Positions 33,539 to 42,762 of a stretch of 64,000 nucleotides of DNA are shown one piece after another. The notes beneath the pieces were generated by a model. The model was not told the DNA's origin, did no database searches, and saw only the letters and a program-made list of their open reading frames with translations. The DNA is from an uncultured Collinsella sp. (lineage in GTDB: Bacteria; Actinomycetota; Coriobacteriia; Coriobacteriales; Coriobacteriaceae), in contig CALJMO010000011.1 in assembly GCA_937982065.1 (NCBI GenBank), positions 25,370-89,369 of the forward strand. The letters run 5' to 3'. The translations under genes were made by a program, and so were the position numbers. Each line of letters starts with the position of its first letter. Within the stretch, counting starts at the first letter, position 1.

Positions 33539-34255
33539 TTACGCGACGTTTTCGACCAGCTCGGCGACGATAGCGTCAAAGGCGGCAACCGGATCGTCGG
33601 CACCGGTGATGGGACGGCCCACCACAATGTGGCTTGCGCCACGCTCGATAGCCTGAGAAGGCGTCGCCACGCGGGACTGGTCACCAAGGGCGGCACCCAC
33701 CGGACGCACACCCGGAGTCACGATCAGGGCATCGGGACCCAGCAGCTCACGCATATCGTGAGCCTCCATCGGCGAGCACACGATACCGTCGATGCCGTTG
33801 GCCTGGGCAAGCTTCGCCAGGCGAGCGGCTTCCTCGGCCACGGGCGACTCGACGCCGATCTCGGCCAGCGAATCCTGGTTCATGCTCGTGAGCACGGTGA
33901 TGGCAACGAGCTTGGCGCGGTCCTCGCGCGCCTCCTCGGCACCCTCGCGGCAGGCAGCGAGCATAGCGCCCGAGCCCAGACCGTGGACCGAAAGCAGGTC
34001 GGCACCGGCAAGCGAGGCCGAGCGGGCGGCACCGCGAACCTGATGCGGAATATCATGGAACTTAAGGTCAAGGAAGACCTTAAAGCCCAGATCCTTGAAC
34101 GTCTTGACGATCTGGGGACCCTCGGCGTAATAGAGCGTCATGCCAACCTTGAGCCAGGCGGCATGGCCCGAAAGCTCGTGGGCGAGCTCGAGCGCACGCT
34201 CACGGTCGCAGTCGAGGGCGACGATTACGCGGTCGCGGGCATCGGTCTCTAGCAT
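33539..34255 (-). CDS. pyrF: Orotidine 5'-phosphate decarboxylase
   Basis: PyrF carries out the last step of UMP synthesis, decarboxylating OMP. The 238-residue product has VIVALDCDRERALEL, the catalytic FLDLKFHDIPHQV block, and VTPGVRPVG near the end. The start codon overlaps the pyrD stop (ATGCTAG), so the two are coupled. It is the last gene of pyrR-B-C-K-D-F. Confidence 0.96.
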   Translation of the reverse strand: MLETDARDRVIVALDCDRERALELAHELSGHAAWLKVGMTLYYAEGPQIVKTFKDLGFKVFLDLKFHDIPHQVRGAARSASLAGADLLSVHGLGSGAMLAACREGAEEAREDRAKLVAITVLTSMNQDSLAEIGVESPVAEEAARLAKLAQANGIDGIVCSPMEAHDMRELLGPDALIVTPGVRPVGAALGDQSRVATPSQAIERGASHIVVGRPITGADDPVAAFDAIVAELVENVA

Positions 34256-35163
34256 TCAAAAGCACCTACCAGTTCGTTGATGTCCTTCACGCCCTGGGAC
34301 TCTGCCCAGGCCTCGAGCTCATGCGCGATCTTGAGCGAAGCGCACGGATCGACGAAGTTGGCCATGCCGACCGACACGCAGGTGGCGCCGGCCAGGATAA
34401 ACTCGGCCGCATCCTCGCCGGTCATGACACCGCCGACACCGTTGATGGGGATATCGACGGCCTGGGCAACCTCCCAGACCATGCGCACGGCGATGTGGTG
34501 GCACAGCGGGCCCGAAAGGCCGCCCTTGGGCTTGGCCACACGGGACTTGCGGGTATGGACGTCGATGGCCATGCCCTGGATGGAGTTGATGACCGAAAGG
34601 CCGTCGGCGCCGGCAGCCTCGAGGGCCTTGGCGATCTCGGCGACGTTGACCGGCGCCATCTTCACGAACAGTGGCTTATCGGTCACCTTGCGGCAGGCAG
34701 CCATAACGGAAGAGGCGCCCTCGGGCGTAGAGCCCATGGCGGCACCGCCGGCGGCGATATTAGGGCAGCTCACGTTGATCTCGTAGCCGGCAGCCCAAGG
34801 GCACAGCTCGACATACATCTCGAGTGCGCGGACAAACTCGTCAACGGAGTGGCCGGCAACCTGACAGATGACCTGGCAGCCGTCCTTGGAAAGCTGCTCG
34901 AGCCACGGACCGGACTCGCGGGCAAAGGCGGCCACGCCGGGATTCTGAAGGCCCACGGAGTTGATCATGCCGCCGGGAATCTCGGCCATGCGGGGCGCGG
35001 GATTGCCAGGCCAGGGCTCGGCAGCGCAGCCCTTGGTGGTGATGGCGCCCAGCTGGGAAACATCAAAGAAGTTCTGGAACTGCCAGCCGTAGCCAAAGGT
35101 ACCGGCTGCGGTGTTGATGGGGTTCTGCATCTTGACGCCGCCGAAATCGACGGCCATGTTCAC
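34249..35163 (-). CDS. pyrD: Dihydroorotate dehydrogenase B, catalytic subunit
   Basis: PyrD oxidises dihydroorotate to orotate with FMN; in the class 1B enzyme electrons pass through PyrK to NAD+. The product has about 304 residues. The sequence has NTAAGTFGYG near the start, INVSCPNI with the class 1 catalytic cysteine, and the FMN-binding NGVGGVMTGEDAAE. The start is uncertain between GTG at 35163 and ATG at 35157, two codons apart; a longer upstream frame is only the shadow of pyrK. It lies between pyrK and pyrF with short gaps. Confidence 0.94.
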   Translation of the reverse strand: MNMAVDFGGVKMQNPINTAAGTFGYGWQFQNFFDVSQLGAITTKGCAAEPWPGNPAPRMAEIPGGMINSVGLQNPGVAAFARESGPWLEQLSKDGCQVICQVAGHSVDEFVRALEMYVELCPWAAGYEINVSCPNIAAGGAAMGSTPEGASSVMAACRKVTDKPLFVKMAPVNVAEIAKALEAAGADGLSVINSIQGMAIDVHTRKSRVAKPKGGLSGPLCHHIAVRMVWEVAQAVDIPINGVGGVMTGEDAAEFILAGATCVSVGMANFVDPCASLKIAHELEAWAESQGVKDINELVGAFEC

Positions 35164-35171
35164 GGTACCCA

Positions 35172-35963
35172 CTAGAAGACCACCACCTTGGAAGCATCGA
35201 ACACGGGGCCGCACATGCAAGCACCCTTCATACCGTCGACCGTCTCGACATTGCAGGTGTTGCAGGCGCCAAAGCCGCAGCTCATCATGCGCTCGAGCGA
35301 CACCTCGCAGTACGCACCGGCCTCGGCGGCAGCGGAGGCGACCTTCTTCATCATGACGGCGGGACCGCAGCTGGCGACATAGTCGTAGCCGCCCTCGCCG
35401 AGCAACTCGGCTGCCGGGTCGGTGCAAAAACCATGCGTGCCCAGCGTGCCATCGTCGGTGCACACGTTAACCGTGGCGCCCAGCGCACGGAACTCATCGA
35501 CACCCACGGCCTTGGACGCGGTGCCAAAGCCCAGGCACACGTCAACATCCACGCCCTGCTTGGCAAGCATGCCGGCGAGGCACAGCACGGGCGGAACACC
35601 GATGCCGCCAGCAACGAGCAGCGCCTTCCTGGTGCCCTTGGGCACAAGCCAGCCGCGGCCGCCAGGGCCCAACAGGTTGGACTTGGAGCCGGGGGCCATC
35701 TGCGACAGGCGACGGGTGTCGTCGCCCACGACGGCGTACCACAGCTCGACGGTACCGGCCTGGGCGTCGGCGCGATAGAAGCTCAGGGGCACGCGAAGCA
35801 GTGAGGACGCATCGCCGGGCACGGCAATGTTCACAAACTGACCGGGCTTGAGCGCACTTGCAAGCTTGGGGGCCGAGATGACGAGCGAGAAGATGCCGTC
35901 GGCGATCTCCTGGTTCGAGACGACCTCGAAGTCGTGCATGCGTGCAGTGGAAGGTGTGGGCAT
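35172..35963 (-). CDS. pyrK: Dihydroorotate dehydrogenase B, electron transfer subunit
   Basis: PyrK is an iron-sulfur flavoprotein that links PyrD to NAD+. The 263-residue product has an FAD-binding ferredoxin-reductase domain (VPLSFYRAD, where RxYS is usual), an NAD-binding domain (VAGGIGVPPVLCLA) and a C-terminal 2Fe-2S site with four cysteines in the segment MSCGFGACNTCNV and ACMCG. GGAG precedes the ATG. A 92-base gap with a GC-rich hairpin separates it from pyrC. Confidence 0.94.
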   Translation of the reverse strand: MPTPSTARMHDFEVVSNQEIADGIFSLVISAPKLASALKPGQFVNIAVPGDASSLLRVPLSFYRADAQAGTVELWYAVVGDDTRRLSQMAPGSKSNLLGPGGRGWLVPKGTRKALLVAGGIGVPPVLCLAGMLAKQGVDVDVCLGFGTASKAVGVDEFRALGATVNVCTDDGTLGTHGFCTDPAAELLGEGGYDYVASCGPAVMMKKVASAAAEAGAYCEVSLERMMSCGFGACNTCNVETVDGMKGACMCGPVFDASKVVVF

Positions 35964-35972
35964 AGACGCTCC

Positions 35973-36035
35973 AATCCCCCATGCGGTTGCATGGTCAAAA
36001 CGAACAGAAAGCGCGGCACCGCAAGGGCACCGCGC
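35973..36035 (-). terminator. Hairpins in the pyrC-pyrK gap
   Basis: GCGCGG pairs with CCGCGC (about 36010-36035, minus strand), followed by TTTCTGTT. A second small hairpin, CCATGC/GCATGG, lies just before the pyrK Shine-Dalgarno. These may adjust expression between pyrC and pyrK or stabilise mRNA ends. Confidence 0.4.
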
Positions 36036-36055
36036 ACAAAAGCGATAAGGCTATG

Positions 36056-37345
36056 CTAGCAGATGCAGCCGTCGGCGAGCGTCTGCTTACCGCCGACAAA
36101 CACATCGATGGCACGACCGGTAAGCGTGCGGCCGGCAAAACCGGAGTTCTCGGCGCGCGACTCATAACCGTCCTCGCCGACCGTCCAGGTGGCAGAGGGG
36201 TCGAACACGGTCAGGTCGGCAACGGAGCCCGCCTTGACCTGAACCTGGTCGAGGCCCAGAATCTCACGCGGCTTGATGGCCATGAGCTCGACCATGCGGC
36301 CCACGCTCATCTTGCCCGTGTTGACCAGCTCGGTGAGTACGAGCGACAGGGAGGTCTCGAGGCCGATCATGCCAAAGGGCGCAAGCTCGAACTCGCGGGC
36401 CTTCTCCCACGGGGTGTGGGGAGCGTGATCGGTGACGATAGCGTCGACGGTACCGTCGATGACGCCCTGACGGATGGCCTCGGCGTCCTCCTCGGTACGC
36501 AGCGGCGGATTGACCTTGAGCGAGGTGTTGTAGGTCTCGTCCAGGTCGTTCTCGGTCAGGAACATGTGGTGCGGGGTGGCCTCGCAGGTAACCTGAACGC
36601 CAGCGGCCTTACCGGCACGCACGATCTCCAGACCATGGGCGGTGGAGATGTGCTGGATGTGCAGCTTGGCGCCGGTCAGCTTGGCGATCTCGATGTCGCG
36701 GGCGATCTGGAGCTCCTCGCCGGCAGCCGGCCAACCCTCGAGGGCCAGACGGGTCGAGACCTTGCCCTCGTTGATCTGGCCATGGCCGACCAGGTCCTCG
36801 TCCTGGCAGTGGCTCATGAAGACCTTGCCGAACATCTTGCCGTAGTCCATGCAGCGACGGAGCATGCCCGCGCCCTGCACGCCGCGACCGTCATCGGTGA
36901 AGGCGACGGCGCCGTGGGCGACCATATCGCCCATCTCGGACATGGCCTCGCCCTTAAGACCGCGGGTCATGGCGCCCGACGGATAGACGCGGCAGTGGCC
37001 GACCTCGGCAGCGCGGGACTTGACGAACTCCACGACAGTGCCGTTATCGGCGACGGGATCGGTGTTGGGCATGGCGCACACGCCGGTAAAGCCGCCCTTG
37101 GCAGCTGCGCGGGTGCCGCTCTCGATGTCCTCTTTGACCTCGTAGCCGGGCTCGCGAAGGTGAACATGCATGTCCACCAGGCCGGGGACGAGGTACTTGC
37201 CGGAAAGGTCGCGGACCTCGGCCCCCTCGACGGCGAGATTCTCGCCGACCTCGGCGATCTTGTCGCCGTCAATCAGGACGTCAACGACACCGTCAAGCTC
37301 GACGGACGGGTCGACGACGTGGGCATTCTTAAGAAGCAAGGCCAT
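36056..37345 (-). CDS. pyrC: Dihydroorotase
   Basis: PyrC cyclises carbamoyl aspartate to dihydroorotate. The 429-residue product is a class I dihydroorotase. It has the metal motif DMHVHLREPG, a GTRAAAKGGFTGVCAMPNT block, metal ligands in HCQDEDL and HIQHIST, and the catalytic Asp in TDHAPHTPWEK. ATG at 37345 is chosen because GGAGG lies 8 bases upstream; it overlaps the pyrB end by 17 bases. Confidence 0.95.
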   Translation of the reverse strand: MALLLKNAHVVDPSVELDGVVDVLIDGDKIAEVGENLAVEGAEVRDLSGKYLVPGLVDMHVHLREPGYEVKEDIESGTRAAAKGGFTGVCAMPNTDPVADNGTVVEFVKSRAAEVGHCRVYPSGAMTRGLKGEAMSEMGDMVAHGAVAFTDDGRGVQGAGMLRRCMDYGKMFGKVFMSHCQDEDLVGHGQINEGKVSTRLALEGWPAAGEELQIARDIEIAKLTGAKLHIQHISTAHGLEIVRAGKAAGVQVTCEATPHHMFLTENDLDETYNTSLKVNPPLRTEEDAEAIRQGVIDGTVDAIVTDHAPHTPWEKAREFELAPFGMIGLETSLSLVLTELVNTGKMSVGRMVELMAIKPREILGLDQVQVKAGSVADLTVFDPSATWTVGEDGYESRAENSGFAGRTLTGRAIDVFVGGKQTLADGCIC

Positions 37346-38273
37346 TATCGGCACCTCCAAGCAGCAGATACAGGATAGCCATACGCACGCAGATACCGGC
37401 GTAGACCTGCTCCAGGATGACGGAGCGTTGCGGGTGGTCGGCCATATAGGAGTCGAACTCGACGCCGCGGTTGATGGGGCCCGGGTGGCAGATGATCGCG
37501 TCGGGCTTCATGAGCTTCTCACGGTCCTTGGTCAGGCCGAAGAGCTTGTGGTACTCGCGAATGGTCGGGAACGGGGCACCCTCGAGGCGCTCCTGTTGCA
37601 CGCGCAGCATGTAGACGACGTCCAGCTCGGGCAGGACGGAATCGAGGTCGCTCGTCACGTGGTCGCAGCCCAGGACCTCGGGCGACGGCGGCAGCAGCGT
37701 GCCGGGGGCGACGGCGTAGGTCTCACAGCCCATGATCTTAAGGGCGGGGATCAGCGAGCCGCAAACGCGGGAGTGGGCGATATCGCCGACGACGGCGACC
37801 TTCAGACCGTGGAAGTCACCCTTGTGCTCCCAGATGGTGTACAGGTCGAGCAGGGCCTGCGTAGGATGGTTGTGCTTGCCGTCACCGGCGCAGATGACGC
37901 TTGCGGGCGAGTTCTGCGTGACGATGTAGGGAGCGCCGGCGTGCTTGTCGCGCACGACAATGCAGTCGATCTTATAAGCGTTGAGGGTCTCAACGGTGTC
38001 GACGAGGCTCTCGCCCTTGACCGTGGAGGTCGAGGAGCCGCCAAAGTTAAGACTGTCGGCCGAAAGACGCTTCTCGGCGAGCTCGAAAGAGCTGCGGGTG
38101 CGCGTCGAGGGCTCGTTGAACATGTTGACGATGGTCTTGCCCTTGAGCGTGGGGACCTTCTTGATGGCACGCTCGTTGACCTCGGAGAACGCCTTGGCGG
38201 TCTCGAGGATGAGCTTGATATCCTCTTCGGAGTACTCGGTAATGTCGATCAGGTGCTTATGGTTGAACGCCAC
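37329..38273 (-). CDS. pyrB: Aspartate carbamoyltransferase catalytic subunit
   Basis: PyrB condenses carbamoyl phosphate with aspartate. The product has 314 residues from GTG 38273 (M-AFNHKHLIDITEYSEEDI), with GGGAGG upstream; the further in-frame upstream part lies inside pyrR. The carbamoyl-phosphate motif FNEPSTRTRSSFELA and the HNHPTQALLDLYTI block are intact. No pyrI follows, so it is probably a simple trimer controlled by PyrR rather than by allostery. Confidence 0.95.
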   Translation of the reverse strand: MAFNHKHLIDITEYSEEDIKLILETAKAFSEVNERAIKKVPTLKGKTIVNMFNEPSTRTRSSFELAEKRLSADSLNFGGSSTSTVKGESLVDTVETLNAYKIDCIVVRDKHAGAPYIVTQNSPASVICAGDGKHNHPTQALLDLYTIWEHKGDFHGLKVAVVGDIAHSRVCGSLIPALKIMGCETYAVAPGTLLPPSPEVLGCDHVTSDLDSVLPELDVVYMLRVQQERLEGAPFPTIREYHKLFGLTKDREKLMKPDAIICHPGPINRGVEFDSYMADHPQRSVILEQVYAGICVRMAILYLLLGGADNGLAS

Positions 38274-38277
38274 GGTA

Positions 38278-38874
<597 letters not shown>

Positions 38875-38901
38875 TCACATGTCTTGACTGCTGACACAGT
38901 C

Positions 38902-38990
38902 AAAAAAATAGATGCCCGACCGCTCAAAGCGGACCAGACACCCACAGGAAGGGCTGCTCTTTGGCAGCAATGTAATTCCATGTGGGTATC
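38902..38990 (-). promoter_or_regulatory. pyr leader: attenuator with alternative hairpins
   Basis: On the minus strand the terminator has arms around GGTGTCTGGTCCGC and AGCGGTCGGGCATC (38905-38942), followed by seven T residues. A competing upstream hairpin pairs ATACCCACA (38982-38990) with TGTGGGTGT (38939-38947); its 3' arm overlaps the terminator's 5' arm. An inner stem GCTGC/GCAGC lies inside it. This is the layout of a PyrR-controlled attenuator, but the exact PyrR recognition consensus is not obvious. Confidence 0.72.
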
Positions 38991-39250
38991 TCGTACCCCT
39001 TTAATGGTCAAGGGATAGTGTAGCCAACCTCGAGCTTAATTGCGAGCATAAATACAGAGCAATCCGTAAACGGAGCCCAATGCTCCATAAACCTATATAT
39101 ATTTGTGGGACGAGCTTGAAAACGCACGCACGAGCTGGCATAATCCCCTCTGCTGCACGCAAATCGGATCTACGTCCAGGGCCGTGGCGTGAGCACTATC
39201 GCCAAAAGAGGAATATCTCTGTGTAGATTACGCACAGGGAGCTGCTTCTG

Positions 39251-39259
39251 TGCTATAGT
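39251..39259 (+). promoter_or_regulatory. rpmB promoter (extended -10)
   Basis: TGCTATAGT is an extended -10 element, 55 bases before the rpmB start. No clear -35 is needed. It is divergent from the pyr operon; the rest of 39000-39250 shows nothing recognisable. Confidence 0.65.
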
Positions 39260-39313
39260 TCAGGCTTGTTTGTTAACGCGACATGTTCGTTTGTCGCCCA
39301 AGGAGGGTCAGTT

Positions 39314-39502
39314 ATGTCCAAAGTTTGCGAAGTTTGCGGTAAGCACCCCGTTGCCGGTCGCTCCATCAGCCACTCTCACCGCGTCACCAACCGTAAGTTC
39401 CGCCCCAACATCCAGCGCGTCTACGTCGTCGTCGATGGTCACCGTCGCAAGATGAACGTTTGCTCCACCTGCCTCAAGTCCGGCAAGGTTGCGCGCTCCT
39501 AA
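39314..39502 (+). CDS. rpmB: 50S ribosomal protein L28
   Basis: L28 is a small large-subunit protein near the E site. The 62-residue product has the zinc-ribbon (C+) form, with CEVC near the start and CSTC near the end. ATG at 39314 follows AGGAGGG at good spacing; in-frame upstream codons lack similarity. It is monocistronic with its own promoter and terminator. Confidence 0.96.
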   Translation: MSKVCEVCGKHPVAGRSISHSHRVTNRKFRPNIQRVYVVVDGHRRKMNVCSTCLKSGKVARS

Positions 39503-39570
39503 ATAAGGTCTTACCAACAAGTACCTCGGACTCTCCGGGTCAAAGACCTCGCGTTCACATAGAACTTACC

Positions 39571-39604
39571 AAAGGCGTCCTCCATGTGGAGAGCGCCTTT
39601 TTGC
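39571..39604 (+). terminator. rpmB terminator
   Basis: AAAGGCG pairs with CGCCTTT, with an inner CTCC/GGAG stem, followed by TTTTT. It directly abuts the left REP-like repeat of the transposase remnant. Confidence 0.82.
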
Positions 39605-39884
39605 ACTCATTGGGGACAGACTTACATGAGTGTTTTCGAGCATAGGGGCCGCGTCACAGATGTCAAAGGGATCTAAGCCCAGCCGGTATGCCTTGTAGCT
39701 TGACCAACGATACGCCTCGAGTGAGTTGATCGCACCTTTCACCGGATTGAGAGGGATATAATCGAGCAGCTGCACCGCCTGCGTGTCCGACTCAACCGCG
39801 ACCCGCGAATAGCGATTGTCAAACAGATGCCCCGTTCTCCCCGTTTTCCCATTGAAATACTCATGTGAGTCTGTCCCCAATGAG
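39605..39884. mobile_element. REP-flanked transposase remnant (BIME-like)
   Basis: Two inverted copies of CTCATTGGGGACAGACT-Y-ACATGAGT (39605-39631 and 39859-39884, one mismatch over 26 bases) flank a decayed transposase fragment. Each copy is itself partly palindromic (CTCAT...ATGAG), like REP sequences. The element sits directly behind the rpmB terminator, a typical safe landing site. Confidence 0.7.
39633..39858 (-). pseudogene. REP-associated tyrosine transposase (Y1, IS200-like) fragment
   Basis: The minus frame reads GRTGHLFDNRYSRVAVESD, then a segment with LLDYIPLNPVKGA, then YRWSSYKAYRLG. This is the C-terminal half of RAYT/Y1 transposases (typical pattern HLFQxRYKS...YIHLNPVRAG...YxWSSYxxY). 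The N-terminal half with the catalytic HUH motif is absent, and the frame begins inside the flanking repeat, so it cannot be active. It is a relic trapped between REP-like ends. Confidence 0.72.
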
Positions 39885-39906
39885 CGGGGCGATGCAGCAT
39901 TAGTTA

Positions 39907-39934
39907 AAACGCTTCATTAGGTTGAAGCGTTTTA
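39907..39934. terminator. Symmetric hairpin before adhE
   Basis: AAAACGCTTC pairs with GAAGCGTTTT across an 8-base loop. T-tracts result on both strands, so it may terminate in both directions and insulate adhE. Confidence 0.55.
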
Positions 39935-39977
39935 GTGTGCCTTTTACGGGAATCTTACCGTTCGCCGAATAATTTCT

Positions 39978-39986
39978 TGCTATCAT
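39978..39986 (+). promoter_or_regulatory. adhE promoter (extended -10)
   Basis: TGCTATCAT is an extended -10 element 40 bases before the adhE start. The same nonamer occurs upstream of rpsB. I see no clear Rex operator. Confidence 0.6.
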
Positions 39987-40026
39987 GCAAGGCGTAGGGT
40001 AAATCTCCGATCGCAAGGAGACACAA

Positions 40027-42675
40027 ATGGTGAAAAAGTCACCGGAAAACACTACTCCCGCAATTGTGGACAACGTAGAGGCGCTTGAGGCTAAGCTCGC
40101 TCAGATGCGAGAGGCCCAGGCGCTTTTTGCTACGTACACGCAGGAGCAGGTCGACAAGATCTTCTATGAGGCCGCCATGGCCGCCAACAAGGCTCGTATC
40201 CCGTTGGCGAAGATGGCCATCGAGGAGACCGGCCGCGGCGTTCTTGAGGACAAGGTCATCAAGAACCACTACGCCGCAGAGTACATCTACAACGCTTACA
40301 AGAACACCAAGACCTGTGGTGTCCTGGAGCGCGACGAGGCTTACGGCATCACCAAGATCGCCGAGCCTATCGGCATCGTGGGCGCCGTCATCCCGACGAC
40401 CAACCCCACCTCCACCGCGATCTTCAAGACGCTGATCTGCCTGAAGACCCGCAACGCCATCATCATCTCCCCGCACCCGGCTGCCGCCAAGTGCACCATC
40501 GCCGCCGCCAAGCTCGTGCTTGACGCCGCCGTCAAGGCCGGCGCCCCCGAGGGCATCATCGGCTGGGTCGATGTCCCCTCCATCGAGCTGACCAACATGG
40601 TCATGCGCGACGTCGACATCATCCTCGCCACCGGTGGCCCGGGTATGGTCAAGGCCGCCTACTCCTCGGGCAAGCCCGCCCTGGGCGTTGGCGCCGGTAA
40701 CACCCCGGTCGTCATCGACGACACCGCCGACGTGCTGCTCGCCGTCAACTCCATCATCCACTCCAAGACCTTCGACAACGGCATGATCTGCGCTTCCGAG
40801 CAGTCCGTGACCGTCATCGACACCATCTATGACCAGGTTAAGGCCGAGTTTCAGAAGCGCGGCTGCTACTTCGTCAAGCAGGGTGCCGAGATGGAGGCCC
40901 TGCGTGCCGCCATGTTCAAGAACGGCGCCCTCGATCACCGCATCCCCGGCATGGCTGCCGCCAAGATCGCCGAGCTCGCCGGCATCGAGGTTCCCGCCAA
41001 GACCAAGATCCTGATCGCCGAGGTCACCTCCACCGACCCCGCCAAGGAGGAGTTCTCCCACGAGAAGCTCTCCCCGGTCCTGGCCATGTACCACGCCAAG
41101 GACTTCCAGGAGGCCGTCGACAAGGCCGAGCACCTGGTGCTCGCCGGTGGCCCGGGCCACACCGCCTCTCTGTACGTGCACCCCTCCCAGGCCGAGAAGA
41201 TCAGCCTGTTCGAGCACGTCATGAAGGCCTGCCGTATCGTCATCAACACCCCGTCCTCGCACGGCGGCATCGGTGACCTGTACAACTTTGGCATGAAGCC
41301 GTCTCTGACCCTGGGCTGCGGCTCCTGGGGCGGCAACTCCGTCTCCGAGAACGTTGGGGTGAAGCACTTGATCAACGTTAAGACTGTGGCCGAGCGCCGT
41401 GAGAACATGCTGTGGTTCCGCGCTCCCGAGAAGGTCTACTTCAAGAAGGGTTCCACGCCCGTCGCCCTCGACGAGCTGGGCAACGTCATGGGCAAGAAGC
41501 GCGCCTTCATCGTCACCGACCAGTTCCTCTTCAAGAATGGCAACACCCGCGCCATCGAGGCCAAGCTCGACGAGATGGGCATCGCCCACGACTGCTTCTA
41601 CGACGTCGAGCCCGATCCGTCGCTGCAGTGCGCACGTCGCGGCGCCAAGCAGATGGCTCTCTTTGAGCCTGACGTCATCATCGCCGTCGGCGGTGGCTCC
41701 GCTATGGACGCCGGCAAGATCATGTGGATGATGTACGAGCACCCCGAGTGCAAGTTTGAGGACATGGCCATGGACTTCATGGACATCCGCAAGCGTATCT
41801 TCACCTTCCCCGAGATGGGCAAGAAGGCCTACTTCGTCGCCGTCCCGACCTCCTCGGGTACCGGCTCCGAGTGCACGCCGTTCGCCATCATCACCGACAA
41901 GGAGACCGGCATCAAGTGGCCGCTCGCCGACTACGCGCTGCTCCCCAACATGGCTATTGTCGACGCCGACAACTGCATGACCGCCCCGCGCGGCCTGACC
42001 GCTGCCTCCGGCATCGACGTCATGACCCACGCCATCGAGTCCTACGTCTCCATCATGGCTTCCGACTACACCAAGGGCCTCTCCGAGCGCGCTGCTAAGC
42101 TCGTCTTCGAGAACCTGCCCTCCAGCTTCACGAACGGCGCCAAGGACCCGCATGCCCGCGAGGAGATGCACAACGCCTCCTGCATGGCCGGTATGGCCTT
42201 CGCCAACGCCTTCCTGGGCCTCAACCACTCCATGGCCCACAAGCTCGGCGCCTTCCATCACCTGCCCCACGGCCTCGCCAACGCCGTCATCCTGACCCGC
42301 GTTATGCGCTACAACGCCGCCGAGGCTCCCGTCAAGATGGGAACCTTCTCCCAGTATCCTTACCCCAACGCGCTGCACAACTACGCCGAGATGGCCAAGT
42401 ACTGCGGCATCGAGGGCAAGGACGACAAGGAGGTCTTCGAGAACTTCATCACGAAGCTCGAGGAGCTCAAGGACTTCATCGGTGTCAAGAAGACCATCGC
42501 CGACTACGGTGTTGACGAGCAGTACTTCCTCGACACCCTCGACGAGATGACCGAGCAGGCATTCAACGACCAGTGCACCGGCGCCAACCCGCGCTACCCG
42601 CTCATGAGCGAGATCAAGGAGCTCTACCTGGACGCCTACTACGGCCGCGAGCCTCAGGATTACGCCGTCTGCTAG
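40027..42675 (+). CDS. adhE: Bifunctional acetaldehyde-CoA / alcohol dehydrogenase
   Basis: AdhE reduces acetyl-CoA to acetaldehyde and then ethanol, consuming two NADH, a main electron sink of mixed-acid fermenters; it usually forms spirosomes. The 882-residue product has an aldehyde dehydrogenase half with the catalytic cysteine C255 in GMICASEQ. The iron-dependent alcohol dehydrogenase half has GGGSAMDAGK (about 555), PTSSGTGSECTPFAI and the metal-binding histidines in HSMAHKLGAFHHLPHG. AAGGAG precedes ATG. Codon use is strongly C/G-ending at third positions, suggesting very high expression. It is monocistronic. Confidence 0.97.
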   Translation: MVKKSPENTTPAIVDNVEALEAKLAQMREAQALFATYTQEQVDKIFYEAAMAANKARIPLAKMAIEETGRGVLEDKVIKNHYAAEYIYNAYKNTKTCGVLERDEAYGITKIAEPIGIVGAVIPTTNPTSTAIFKTLICLKTRNAIIISPHPAAAKCTIAAAKLVLDAAVKAGAPEGIIGWVDVPSIELTNMVMRDVDIILATGGPGMVKAAYSSGKPALGVGAGNTPVVIDDTADVLLAVNSIIHSKTFDNGMICASEQSVTVIDTIYDQVKAEFQKRGCYFVKQGAEMEALRAAMFKNGALDHRIPGMAAAKIAELAGIEVPAKTKILIAEVTSTDPAKEEFSHEKLSPVLAMYHAKDFQEAVDKAEHLVLAGGPGHTASLYVHPSQAEKISLFEHVMKACRIVINTPSSHGGIGDLYNFGMKPSLTLGCGSWGGNSVSENVGVKHLINVKTVAERRENMLWFRAPEKVYFKKGSTPVALDELGNVMGKKRAFIVTDQFLFKNGNTRAIEAKLDEMGIAHDCFYDVEPDPSLQCARRGAKQMALFEPDVIIAVGGGSAMDAGKIMWMMYEHPECKFEDMAMDFMDIRKRIFTFPEMGKKAYFVAVPTSSGTGSECTPFAIITDKETGIKWPLADYALLPNMAIVDADNCMTAPRGLTAASGIDVMTHAIESYVSIMASDYTKGLSERAAKLVFENLPSSFTNGAKDPHAREEMHNASCMAGMAFANAFLGLNHSMAHKLGAFHHLPHGLANAVILTRVMRYNAAEAPVKMGTFSQYPYPNALHNYAEMAKYCGIEGKDDKEVFENFITKLEELKDFIGVKKTIADYGVDEQYFLDTLDEMTEQAFNDQCTGANPRYPLMSEIKELYLDAYYGREPQDYAVC

Positions 42676-42691
42676 TTCTAGCACGGTTTTA

Positions 42692-42730
42692 ACGGCGGGG
42701 GTGCACGGGTGTTTCACACACCCCCGCCGT
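42692..42730 (+). terminator. Hairpin after adhE
   Basis: ACGGCGGGGGTG pairs perfectly with CACCCCCGCCGT around a 15-base loop. No T-tract follows, so it may protect the 3' end or cause partial termination before the next gene. Confidence 0.6.
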
Positions 42731-42762
42731 CGCTTCTATCGCATCGTTGAAAGGATGCAACC

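Noticed and set aside
40039..42717. 892-residue open frame opposite adhE on the minus strand
   Set aside because: It mirrors adhE codon bias (Leu/Val/Gly/Asp/His-rich with no domain pattern) and lacks a Shine-Dalgarno; adhE is certain.
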